A DNA stretch of 64,000 bases from Candidatus Praeruminimicrobium purgamenti (GTDB lineage Bacteria; Elusimicrobiota; Endomicrobiia; Endomicrobiales; Endomicrobiaceae): NCBI GenBank assembly GCA_018433585.1, contig JAHDQW010000001.1:422242-486241 (forward strand), in the 5' to 3' direction. The notes beneath the pieces are model-generated. The model was not told the origin of the DNA. It made no database searches and saw nothing but the letters and a program-made list of their open reading frames with translations. Positions 42,301 through 49,903 of this stretch are shown here, piece by piece. Position 1 is the first letter of the stretch. Each line of letters opens with the position of its first letter. The position numbers and the translations under genes were made by a program.

Positions 42301-44772
42301 GACAACGGCATCGCTTATATAGAACCCGTTTTTCTTCAAATAGATGAGCGCAAAAAGTCTGTACTTTATTTTGATATTTGTATTATTGGCAATATTTTTC
42401 AGCTCATTTTTGTTTTTTGCATTTTTTAAGATATCAAAATACGGATAATGTTTCTGGTCTTCAAAAATGCCTATGAATGTTACGAGTAAATTTGTAACGA
42501 TTGAAAAACCTTTTTTGTACAGTCTTCTTTTCAGCACACTGTCTATCGCAGGTATAAAAGCATTCCCGTCTGCGAAAGATTCCGGATAAGACTCATCAGA
42601 AGTATTAGAATACAAGTCTGATTTTATATCTTTGCGTTTATTTTTAGATGTTTTGAAATCTGTTTTATCAATATTCCTCATTAATAACATTTTTTGTACT
42701 TCCGGTAAAAAAGTCGAATAAACTTCGGGAGATATGCCTTCTATTTTTTTGCCGTTTAATTTTGAATTTACAATTTCAAATACCGGTCCGTTACCAAAGT
42801 AAATGCCGAGCCTGAAAAATTGTAAAGAGAGTTTTTTCATTATTTGATAAGTATCAGGAACAAATATTGACTCCAATCCTTTTACTGGAATTGTCTCGTA
42901 TATTTGGTTTATTGAGTTTGTCAGTAAGTTTTGTATTTTGCCGCTTTTGTTTTTTGATGTTTTTTCCAAGTGATTGTTTATTTTTATTTCCGCATTATCA
43001 TCCAAATATTTAACTACTGTATTGCCTTCGGAATCCGTATATATTTTTACCTGTCCGTTTAACAATGAGTTTAAATCTTCAATCTTATTGCCCAGTAATT
43101 CTGCAGCGGCTTTCGTTAATAAAACTTTTTGTTCAATATCAGAAGAACATGATGCCAGTTTAAATGCCAGAGCCTGTGAAAGAATCTTGTTTTGTTCTTT
43201 TATTATATTTTCATATTTCTTATTTGCCTGTCCGTGATCGCCGGTAATATTTGGAGTGATAACTATACTGTTAATGTTTTTTGCCGATAAAATATTTTGG
43301 AGGTCACCGCTGTGATAACCTCCCGTTATTACTATTATGATTTCTTTTGACTGTTTTATAATTTCTTCGGCGTTTCTTCCGCCTGAAAAATTAAGTTTTG
43401 TTATTTTATCGGTATCGTTTAATATGTTTTCGATAAAAATATTGTTTCTTTCCGAATTGACTTCATAATATTTGCTTATATGCGGAAAATCTTTTTCAAT
43501 GTCTTTCAATCTGTCAATGACTGCATATTTAGAATATAATAATCTGAACTTGTCAAAACTTTGTTTAAAATATTCCCAGTCTCCGGAATTTAAAGAATAT
43601 TTCAGATAATTTTGAAAGTATTCCTGAAAATCATTTATAAAAGCTATCTCATATTCGGTATTGTCATAAGACAGCGCCATTCGAATCTGGTCTGTTAAAA
43701 TTCTTTCTTCATTTAATAATTCAACAGGATTAAAAAGACTGTTTGAATTTTTTATTTTTATAAATTTATTCAGTTCATTTAAATTTTTACTTAAATCAAA
43801 GTTTCTTTCTTCGCATACTTTGCTTAAAAAACAAATTAATTTTTCAGTATCGCTGAAATTATTTGTAGCATCAAGCAGTTTCTTATATGAATTATAGGAC
43901 ATTTCTCTTTTCAAAATTGTTAAAAATTCTTGTAATTGTACGCCAAGCAGCCTTGTGTTTATTTCGGTTGATTGTTTCGAAAGGTCCATATATCTTGATA
44001 TATTAGGATAAGAACTCTTATCTATAGGAACGATATTGTTATATTTTTCAGGACTGTTATTTATTTTTTCGGCATATTTAAGAAGGATTTTATAAAACTT
44101 TACGTTGTTTATTCCGCCGTTTTTGTATTTTGAAAGAATTATTGAGAATCTTTTATTTTGTTCATTGGTGTAATAATTGTTTAATATGGATATCTCTTTG
44201 CCGGTTTCAGCAATAATGTTGTCATAAGTTTGTTCTTTATCCATTATTTTTGCAAGTCTTGAAAGATTTTCAAGATGTATTTCTTTCTTGTCTATGCCTT
44301 TTAAAAGATTGTATTCTTTATTTTTGATTGCATAATATTCGGCTCCGGTCAGGTATCCGTCCTGCATTAATTTATCGATTACTTTGTTTTTAAAACCGGC
44401 ATCCTTTATCTGATTAATCCATGAAATATCAATATTTCCGTATCCTCCTTCAATAAATACTGATTTTAAAGAATTGGCTGATGATATTTCTTTTATTAAT
44501 TCGCTTATGTTCTTTTGTGTCTGAAAATGGCAGTGCAAATCCTGAATATTAACAACAGTTACATCGCTTGATAAATCTCTTACCGAAGTTATTTTGCCGT
44601 ATTCCTGTTTTATTATGTTTAAATTATCAATTATTTTTAAATATTTATCAGAACCGGAAGCATTTTCGGAGACGGCATAAAGATTTGTACCGGCAATTGA
44701 AATCAGTAATGAAGCCGCAGTAATAAGCGCGCATATTTTTTGGATATTGAGAAAACTGAGAGTTTTTTTCAT
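39337..44772 (-). CDS. Giant exported protein (1811 aa) with TraB/EreA-like and HExxH regions
   Basis: It has a signal peptide of about 35 residues (Met-Lys-Lys-Thr-Leu-Ser, cleavage after Leu-Tyr-Ala). The N-terminal region parallels the 2048-aa protein: Ile-Gln-Asp-Leu-His-Cys-His-Phe-Gln near residue 73, Ile-Glu-Gly-Gly-Tyr-Gly, Leu-Thr-Gly-Ala-Glu-Tyr-Tyr, and Gly-Gly-Tyr-His-Ser-Gly near 484. A gluzincin-type site His-Glu-Leu-Gly-His near 909 is followed by Glu-Leu-Phe-Ala-Asp about 25 residues later, giving the expected third ligand. The rest is helical and not recognised. The end is Lys-Met-Leu-Ala-Ala-Ala. It overlaps the 177-aa gene by four bases (ATGA). Confidence 0.82.
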   Translation of the reverse strand: MKKTLSFLNIQKICALITAASLLISIAGTNLYAVSENASGSDKYLKIIDNLNIIKQEYGKITSVRDLSSDVTVVNIQDLHCHFQTQKNISELIKEISSANSLKSVFIEGGYGNIDISWINQIKDAGFKNKVIDKLMQDGYLTGAEYYAIKNKEYNLLKGIDKKEIHLENLSRLAKIMDKEQTYDNIIAETGKEISILNNYYTNEQNKRFSIILSKYKNGGINNVKFYKILLKYAEKINNSPEKYNNIVPIDKSSYPNISRYMDLSKQSTEINTRLLGVQLQEFLTILKREMSYNSYKKLLDATNNFSDTEKLICFLSKVCEERNFDLSKNLNELNKFIKIKNSNSLFNPVELLNEERILTDQIRMALSYDNTEYEIAFINDFQEYFQNYLKYSLNSGDWEYFKQSFDKFRLLYSKYAVIDRLKDIEKDFPHISKYYEVNSERNNIFIENILNDTDKITKLNFSGGRNAEEIIKQSKEIIIVITGGYHSGDLQNILSAKNINSIVITPNITGDHGQANKKYENIIKEQNKILSQALAFKLASCSSDIEQKVLLTKAAAELLGNKIEDLNSLLNGQVKIYTDSEGNTVVKYLDDNAEIKINNHLEKTSKNKSGKIQNLLTNSINQIYETIPVKGLESIFVPDTYQIMKKLSLQFFRLGIYFGNGPVFEIVNSKLNGKKIEGISPEVYSTFLPEVQKMLLMRNIDKTDFKTSKNKRKDIKSDLYSNTSDESYPESFADGNAFIPAIDSVLKRRLYKKGFSIVTNLLVTFIGIFEDQKHYPYFDILKNAKNKNELKNIANNTNIKIKYRLFALIYLKKNGFYISDAVVSDIRDRFIIDLRDGGFKIENNFDLRALTAGIFLSLDYFTDDLLKTKDKKKIYEKISKAVAVKKGKKKTIANAALYFAYFDPLTIAHELGHNILSFLDFHSSNETELTIHELFADVTANMFGNIISEYKIDENAVLYDLFNESFNYDYVFQEEHSAARGFINLLVNTSYAANEHMRWEHLANIIIEFVKANKHVKQKQSDVLQSITYRYFTDIVNSGANPRINAAKIQEALSSENSYTVINDILMEIKNLSEKRYLSIIEKIKQSVVIPKSYRYAQKSKLDYANDLVIINNIILSQPNKANDILKIIKEEILKKFYFTKSEMEILVSIDVLLNSNINETSRNSFIAKLKKYLKYIPDKKACDMDDYRRIEDYINGYEYPVLTMTWLNKFLLSIGKVDFYERQQIVSAVECPFIILGMFFPKIRSWFINEHEQKAGIEQKLKQLENVTETEITKATGKSFEEIKNSSLINKMIAIAKILTDKTIKSANIKYHTELNTEYTKHVTVEFVPYKTNISASKGTDTVSVYISNNIEQLEEEYELTNTGLTVGGQKIWQINIAGSIVYAASGIEPLKIVKTINNSRTIKNDLGKILSLKDGVNLNIDFSVFVDTASDGLYFDDGIIITNSNLYINAFTEIFKSISVMYAQKTIISLEKVQNEKLYQALTNGTVRKTITREQFEFLKENFEKENRDIAAEFINLRKQGIEIYIKSNEKNTGYAAYGISGEITGNTIYDYSLNETAELEVIESGTSIKALEDKLINSDKPLLIGLDILQKAFRNNRDITDAYSGLNALLGNIKIKFGMNSINSKDMADFAYSIDINNIPAVNGNLQKDEIIKSSLNDFITVAGLNQSSVISIILNDTRISENMKNIFLNVIKERILAKAKLSEQNKENGLKDKKLEILLGKVLVLQLPMEDKTSLLPELDNFRGNEKDMTLKVNELYAKALINNDPQTLNTIIELILVYSEEYKTKNNVKVNDIDLTAYRKMLAAA

Positions 44773-45302
44773 TTTATCTCCAAAAGAAAACTCTGTCTGA
44801 TAAAATGCAGACAGAGCTTTACCGGCTTACCAAAAAAATTATAATAATATGCTGAATCATTAAACAGCCTCAGCAGACCTATATATCCTATGATATAAAA
44901 CATAAGTATAATCATAAACAGATAATATACATTTGTTCCTTGCGAGAAAATAATGGTATTGATAATTTTTTCATATACAGGTTTAATCGTTTTGATTTTT
45001 GAATAATTTACCGGCAGAGCAAATCTGTTTTCGTTAAAATTATTATTATTGCTAGCCGTTAAGTTCGAAAAATTATCGGACGTAGTATTAAAATTTTTCA
45101 TTTCCCGGCTGACTTTTACACACATATTTATAAAATTTTTAGGTATATTTACAATGACATTGCATTGATACTGCAAATTTATATTATCTGACAGTTCAAT
45201 ATTTTTTTGCGAAAAGAGAGAATATGCCGCTACCAAATTTAACATTAAATTTGATAAAAGCATAGAAAATAAAAGCAAAATTCCGCAAATTTTCTTTGAC
45301 AT
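44769..45302 (-). CDS. Hypothetical membrane protein upstream of giant gene
   Basis: This 177-aa protein has an N-terminal hydrophobic segment (residues 6-28) that could be a signal anchor, and a strong second one near residues 122-145 (Tyr-Leu-Phe-Met-Ile-Ile-Leu-Met-Phe-Tyr-Ile). Between them is an Asn/Ser/Lys-rich region. No family is recognised. AGGGAG lies before the ATG. It is the first gene of the presumed giant-protein operon, joined to the 1811-aa gene by ATGA. Confidence 0.7.
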   Translation of the reverse strand: MSKKICGILLLFSMLLSNLMLNLVAAYSLFSQKNIELSDNINLQYQCNVIVNIPKNFINMCVKVSREMKNFNTTSDNFSNLTASNNNNFNENRFALPVNYSKIKTIKPVYEKIINTIIFSQGTNVYYLFMIILMFYIIGYIGLLRLFNDSAYYYNFFGKPVKLCLHFIRQSFLLEIK

Positions 45303-45329
45303 TATAAAAACTCCCTATAAATCATTTAT

Positions 45330-45358
45330 ATTTTAATATATATGCTTTATTTTTTCAA
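45330..45358 (-). promoter_or_regulatory. Probable promoter of the giant-protein operon
   Basis: On the minus strand TTGAAA (45358-45353) and TAAAAT (45335-45330) are 17 bases apart. They lie 28 bases before the 177-aa gene. A divergent promoter for the plus-strand gene lies further right. Confidence 0.6.
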
Positions 45359-45412
45359 TGCTTTTTATTTAAAAAATCAATAATATTTGTAAAAAATATG
45401 TAAAAATAATTC

Positions 45413-45442
45413 TTGAAGATAAATCAGAAAATATGGTATTCT
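45413..45442 (+). promoter_or_regulatory. Possible promoter of the glycosyltransferase-PAP2 gene
   Basis: TTGAAG (45413-45418) and TATTCT (45437-45442) are 18 bases apart and 30 bases before the ATG at 45473. Each hexamer has two mismatches or fewer. Confidence 0.5.
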
Positions 45443-45472
45443 ATAAAAAATCATATAAAAAAAGGATTACAA

Positions 45473-47599
45473 ATGTCATACTATCAAAAATTATTTTGGA
45501 TTCTTACTTCAATAACAACTTTTATAAGATTGTTTATTATCGGACGGATAGGAATAACCGTTGACGAAGCTCATTACTGGGTTTACTCTAAATTTTTAGA
45601 TTTGTCGTATTATGATCATCCTCCTATGATAGGCTATATTGTGAAGATTTTTACCGATATATTCGGCGTTAACGAATTTGCGGTAAGATTTCCGTCGGTT
45701 ATTATTTTTATCTTTACGTCATGGCTGTTCTTTTTATCCGCAAAAAAATTGTTTAATGAGAAAACAGCGTTTGTAGGCGCTGTTTTACTGAACATTCTTC
45801 CTGTTTTTTCTTTTTTAGGAGCTGTTGTAACAATTCCTGATTCTCCTTTATCATTGTTTTGGATGTTGTCATTTTACTTGTTCATTAATATTATAGAAAC
45901 CTCTAATAAAAATTACTGGTACTTATTGGGTCTTGCCGCAGGGTTTGCCTTTTTGTCGAAATATACAGCCGTTATGATTTTCCCGTCCGTATTTTTATTC
46001 CTTTTATGTTCAAAGCAACACAGACTTTGGTTTTCGAAAAAAGAGTTGTACATATCCGTAATAATAGCTTTTATTTGTTTTATTCCCGTTATTTTATGGA
46101 ATATTGAAAACAATTGGGCAAGTTTCGGTTTTCAGTTGCAGCACGGATTCGGCAAAGCAGTCCCAAAATTTTCATTTACTCTTTTCGGCAGGTCTGTCGG
46201 CGCCCAGGCAGGATACGTTTCGCCTTTATTATTTGTTTTTTACTGTTATGCTTTATTTTTATGCCTTAAAGATGCTTTGTTTAATAAAAACAAAGATGCT
46301 TTGTTTATAGCTTCTTTTTCTTTTCCCGTTTTATTTTTGTTTAATTCAGTAGCAACTTTCAACGAAATTCTTCCGCATTGGCCTGCAATGGGATATCTTA
46401 CGCTTACGATATATGTCGCCCATTTGATTATTAAGTTTTGGGAAAAAAAGTTTTTCAGAATGTATATATATGCAGCCTGCGGGTTGGCTATATTGATGAA
46501 TTTGCTTGTTCCCGTTCATGCAATGTTCAAAATTGTGCCGATTGAAAAATTTTTACCTGCGGCAGAATCAACTAAAGAAGAATACGGAATTCCAAAAGCC
46601 GAAATAGTTGATATAACGAATGATTTATACGGTTGGAAAGAACTTTCAGATAAAATAAATGATACTCTGAAATCATATCCTGCGGACAAACAACCGTTTA
46701 TTTTTACTCATAAAAGTTATTTGGCCAGCCAAATATTCTTTTACATACCCGATAAGAGAGTCTATTGCTTGAGTGATAAAATTGACGCTTATGATTTATG
46801 GCAGAGAGATATTTCAAACCTGGCAAACAAAGATGCTTTGTTTATAACCAGCAATTTTTTTGATTTTAAAAATCCTGAACAGGTGTATCCTTTTGACAAT
46901 TTTGAAAAACCCGTTGAAATTCCCGTTTATAGAAATAACAGGATTGTAAAGAAATTTTGGATTACCGTTTGTAAAAATTTTAATCCCGCAAAATTAAAAC
47001 CTGAATATACGGCGGAACTGCTCGGAAATAAAAAGACATTTAGAGAAGGCTTTGTTATTGCAGACCACGCTTTATTTAAATTTATCAATAATTCTTTAAA
47101 AAACAAGCCTTTTGATTTTATAGTGTCAAAAATATCATATATTGATTCGAAAGGAATTAATCCCGGGCTTGTTTTAATGATAATCCTGTCTCTTGTAATT
47201 TTAAGGGCAGAAGATAAAAATAAATTTTGGTTAATGCTGGCTCTGTTTACTTGTGTTTTAGTTTCCGCAAGCCTCATAAATTATGCCGTAAAAGATATTG
47301 CGGACAGAGCAAGACCTTTAGCTGTATTCGGAGAAGGCAATATTAATGTTTTCTTTGAATTTTTACACGGGAAATCATTCCCTTCCGGGCATACGGAGTT
47401 TGCATTTACCGCAATGACATTTATGCTGTTGATTGTTCCGAAATACTGGTATATCTATATACTGCTTGCATTCGGAACTGCTTTTGAACGCATATATGCC
47501 GGATGTCATTTTCCTTCTGATACCGCCGCCGGAGCTTTAATAGGTTTTATTACTGCATATGTGATGGTTAAATTATTTAAGAAAATATATAAGATATAA
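45473..47599 (+). CDS. GT39-like glycosyltransferase fused to PAP2 phosphatase
   Basis: This polytopic protein of about 708 aa starts as an ArnT/PMT-like GT-C glycosyltransferase: Asp-Glu-Ala-His-Tyr-Trp with Tyr-Tyr-Asp-His-Pro-Pro in the first loop, then many membrane helices. The C-terminal 140 residues form a PAP2 lipid phosphatase with all three motifs: Lys-x6-Arg-Pro, Pro-Ser-Gly-His, and Glu-Arg-Ile-Tyr-Ala-Gly-Cys-His-x3-Asp. It may transfer sugars from polyprenyl-phosphate carriers and recycle the lipid phosphate, but that is inference. AAAGGA stands before the ATG at 45473. An upstream TTG-initiated extension overlaps the promoter and is rejected. Confidence 0.88.
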   Translation: MSYYQKLFWILTSITTFIRLFIIGRIGITVDEAHYWVYSKFLDLSYYDHPPMIGYIVKIFTDIFGVNEFAVRFPSVIIFIFTSWLFFLSAKKLFNEKTAFVGAVLLNILPVFSFLGAVVTIPDSPLSLFWMLSFYLFINIIETSNKNYWYLLGLAAGFAFLSKYTAVMIFPSVFLFLLCSKQHRLWFSKKELYISVIIAFICFIPVILWNIENNWASFGFQLQHGFGKAVPKFSFTLFGRSVGAQAGYVSPLLFVFYCYALFLCLKDALFNKNKDALFIASFSFPVLFLFNSVATFNEILPHWPAMGYLTLTIYVAHLIIKFWEKKFFRMYIYAACGLAILMNLLVPVHAMFKIVPIEKFLPAAESTKEEYGIPKAEIVDITNDLYGWKELSDKINDTLKSYPADKQPFIFTHKSYLASQIFFYIPDKRVYCLSDKIDAYDLWQRDISNLANKDALFITSNFFDFKNPEQVYPFDNFEKPVEIPVYRNNRIVKKFWITVCKNFNPAKLKPEYTAELLGNKKTFREGFVIADHALFKFINNSLKNKPFDFIVSKISYIDSKGINPGLVLMIILSLVILRAEDKNKFWLMLALFTCVLVSASLINYAVKDIADRARPLAVFGEGNINVFFEFLHGKSFPSGHTEFAFTAMTFMLLIVPKYWYIYILLAFGTAFERIYAGCHFPSDTAAGALIGFITAYVMVKLFKKIYKI

Positions 47600-47615
47600 A
47601 AAAATATATTATAAT

Positions 47616-47656
47616 AAAAAAAGATGACTGCTGTATTTAAGAGTCATCTTTTTTTA
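47616..47656. terminator. Bidirectional terminator
   Basis: The hairpin GATGACT / AGTCATC is flanked by A-run and T-run, between the convergent glycosyltransferase and phoU genes. It can end both transcripts. Confidence 0.88.
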
Positions 47657-47671
47657 TTATAAAGTTAATTT

Positions 47672-48334
47672 CTATATGCTTTTAATGTGTCTTATGTCTT
47701 TACCGTGTACCATAAATATTACGTCTTCCGCAATATTTGTCGCATGGTCGCCAAGTCTTTCAAGGCTTTTTGCAATAAGCATGAGATCCACGGCTCTGCT
47801 TAATGTGGTCTGATCGGAAGTGTTTGTCATAAACTGGAGAAGGTCTTTAAAAACGATCCTTTTCAGTTCGTCTACTTCATCATCTTTTGTCAAAACGGTG
47901 TTCGCAAGCTCGGCATCGCTTAAATTAAATGATTCTATGCTGTCTTTAACCATAATTGTAACAGCTGATGCCATTTTAGGGATGTCTATTAAAGGTTTAA
48001 GTTCAGGGTATTTAAGCAGATTTAATCCTATTTCACATATATTTACAGCTTCATCACCCATTCTTTCCAAATCGCTGTTTATTTTCATTGCAGAAGTAAT
48101 AAATCTTAAATCTGCGCCCACAGGCTGGTTAAGAGCAATTAATTTAAGACATGTATCGTCAACTATAATTTCAGTGAGATTAGCTTCTCTTTCCCTTATA
48201 AAAACTTCTTTTGATAAACTTTCGTCCCTTTTAACTATTTCATCAACTGAAATTTTTATCATTTCCTGAACTAAACTTGCCATATCTACAAGTTTCTTTT
48301 TTAAATCGTTCATTTCCAAATCAAAATGTCTCAT
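47672..48334 (-). CDS. phoU: Phosphate uptake regulator PhoU
   Basis: This 220-aa all-helical protein has two PhoU repeats, with metal-binding motifs Glu-x-x-x-Asp at Asp-Leu-Glu-Arg-Met-Gly-Asp-Glu-Ala and Ser-Leu-Glu-Arg-Leu-Gly-Asp-His-Ala-Thr-Asn-Ile-Ala-Glu. It turns down phosphate signalling when phosphate is ample. It is the last gene of the pst operon, ending near a shared terminator. Confidence 0.95.
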   Translation of the reverse strand: MRHFDLEMNDLKKKLVDMASLVQEMIKISVDEIVKRDESLSKEVFIREREANLTEIIVDDTCLKLIALNQPVGADLRFITSAMKINSDLERMGDEAVNICEIGLNLLKYPELKPLIDIPKMASAVTIMVKDSIESFNLSDAELANTVLTKDDEVDELKRIVFKDLLQFMTNTSDQTTLSRAVDLMLIAKSLERLGDHATNIAEDVIFMVHGKDIRHIKSI

Positions 48335-48398
48335 TATATTTTCCCCCTTTGCAAAGTTATTCAGACTTTGCCGGTTATGTTTCTACAGCTGAAAAAGT

Positions 48399-49154
48399 TT
48401 ATCCGAATCTTCCGGAAACATAGTCGTCTGTTTCCTGTTTTGACGGATTAGTAAAAATTTTGCCTGTAGCGTCAAATTCTATTAATTTGCCAAGCAGCAT
48501 ATATCCTGTTTCATCTGAAATTCTTGCCGCCTGCTGCATATTGTGAGTTACAATAACAATCGTATATTTTGATTTCAATTCCTGCATTAACTCTTCTATA
48601 TGAGCTGTTGCCATAGGGTCTAGAGAAGAACAAGGTTCGTCAAGAAGAATAATTTCAGGTTTAACGGCAATAAGCCTTGCAATACACAGTCTTTGCTGTT
48701 GCTCCAAAGACAGTTCTAAGCCTGACATCTTTAGTTTGTCTTTTAAATCATCCCATAATTGTACGTCTTCGAGGCTTTCTTTAACGATAAAATCAGTTTC
48801 GTCTTTTCTTGAAACAAGCCTGTTTATCTGTAATCCGAACGCAACATTATTATATATCGACAAAGGGAAAGGATTAGGTCTTTGAAAAACCATACCGACA
48901 TTTCTTCTTATTCTGTCAACATCGGCATCAGGATCATAAATGTTTTTACCGTTTACTATAACGTCGCCTTCTATTCTCACGCCTTCTATCGTATCGTTAA
49001 TTCTGTTTAACGTCCTTAACAACGTTGACTTACCGCATCCTGAAGGGCCGATAAGTGCTGTAATTTTATTTGCTTTTATTTTCATATTAACGTCTTTTAT
49101 TGCATGAAAATTTGTATAAAAAAGATTAAGATTTTTTATTTCAATTATATCCAT
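48399..49154 (-). CDS. pstB: PstB-type ABC ATPase with degenerate signature (Leu-Ser-Leu-Glu-Gln)
   Basis: This 251-aa ATPase of the phosphate ABC importer has a normal Walker A (Gly-Pro-Ser-Gly-Cys-Gly-Lys-Ser, residues 36-43), Q-loop Gln91 (Val-Phe-Gln-Arg-Pro-Asn-Pro-Phe-Pro), Walker B (Leu-Leu-Asp-Glu, Glu173) and H-loop His204 (Val-Thr-His-Asn). The ABC signature is altered: residues 148-152 read Leu-Ser-Leu-Glu-Gln instead of Leu-Ser-Gly-Gly-Gln. The change needs several base changes and the surrounding Gln-Gln-Gln-Arg is intact, so a sequencing slip is unlikely. Its neighbour is a second PstB with complementary losses; a heterodimer is inferred. The start overlaps that gene's stop (TAATG). 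Confidence 0.92.
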   Translation of the reverse strand: MDIIEIKNLNLFYTNFHAIKDVNMKIKANKITALIGPSGCGKSTLLRTLNRINDTIEGVRIEGDVIVNGKNIYDPDADVDRIRRNVGMVFQRPNPFPLSIYNNVAFGLQINRLVSRKDETDFIVKESLEDVQLWDDLKDKLKMSGLELSLEQQQRLCIARLIAVKPEIILLDEPCSSLDPMATAHIEELMQELKSKYTIVIVTHNMQQAARISDETGYMLLGKLIEFDATGKIFTNPSKQETDDYVSGRFG

Positions 49155-49903
49155 TATCCAAACCTTCCTGTAATATAGTCGCCGGTTCTTTTATCTCTTG
49201 GAGAAACAAAAAGTTTCGCCGTATTGTCTATTTCAACCAGTTCTCCCATAAGGAAGAATGCGGTTCTTGTGCCTACTCTTGACGCCTGTTTTACGTTGTT
49301 TGTCACTAAAACTATAGTATATTTCTCTTTTAATTTTAACATAGCTTCTTCTACTTTTGCGGTAGATATAGGATCCAACCCCGAGCAAGGTTCGTCAAAT
49401 AAAATAACTTCCGGTTCTATTGCAAGAATCCTGGCAATACATAATCTCTGCTGCTGTCCTCCGGAAAGTTTTATTGCCGAAGAATTCAATCTGTCTTTTA
49501 CTTCGTCCCATAAAGAAGAATCTCTTAAAGATTTTTCGACAACTTCATCCATATTTCTATTTGAAGCTATGCCGAGTCTTTTAGGAGCATACGATATATT
49601 GTCATAAATTGACATCGGAAGAGGTATCGGCATTGCAAAAAGCATTCCGACTCTTTTCCTTAAATTTTCAGGATTCATATCAAAAATATTTTCATCATCA
49701 AGGAAAATATTTCCTTTTCTGCTGAAATTGACATTCATATCATTCATTCTGTTCAACGTTCTCAAAAAAGACGTTTTTCCGCTGTTTGAAGGCCCTATTA
49801 TTGATAAAATTTCATTTTTTACGACATTTATATTAAGAGAGCTTATAACCTCTTTCCCGCCGTAAAAACAACATAAATTATTTACTTTTATTTTATCTAC
49901 CAT
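49154..49903 (-). CDS. pstB: Second PstB-type ABC ATPase lacking the Q-loop Gln and H-loop His
   Basis: This 249-aa PstB paralogue has a Walker A Gly-Pro-Ser-Asn-Ser-Gly-Lys-Thr (residues 37-44), an intact signature Leu-Ser-Gly-Gly-Gln (146-150) and Walker B Asp170-Glu171. The Q-loop residue is Ala90 (Leu-Phe-Ala-Met-Pro) instead of Gln, and the H-loop residue is Asn202 (Val-Thr-Asn-Asn) instead of His. These losses complement those of the adjacent PstB. Both end in the PstB-type Asp-Tyr-x-x-Gly-Arg-Phe-Gly. It overlaps pstA by 7 bp and the other pstB by one base. Confidence 0.9.
   Translation of the reverse strand: MVDKIKVNNLCCFYGGKEVISSLNINVVKNEILSIIGPSNSGKTSFLRTLNRMNDMNVNFSRKGNIFLDDENIFDMNPENLRKRVGMLFAMPIPLPMSIYDNISYAPKRLGIASNRNMDEVVEKSLRDSSLWDEVKDRLNSSAIKLSGGQQQRLCIARILAIEPEVILFDEPCSGLDPISTAKVEEAMLKLKEKYTIVLVTNNVKQASRVGTRTAFFLMGELVEIDNTAKLFVSPRDKRTGDYITGRFG

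Noticed and set aside
45413..45472. TTG-started N-terminal extension of the glycosyltransferase
   Set aside because: It overlaps the promoter and has no SD, while the ATG at 45473 has AAAGGA at the right distance.
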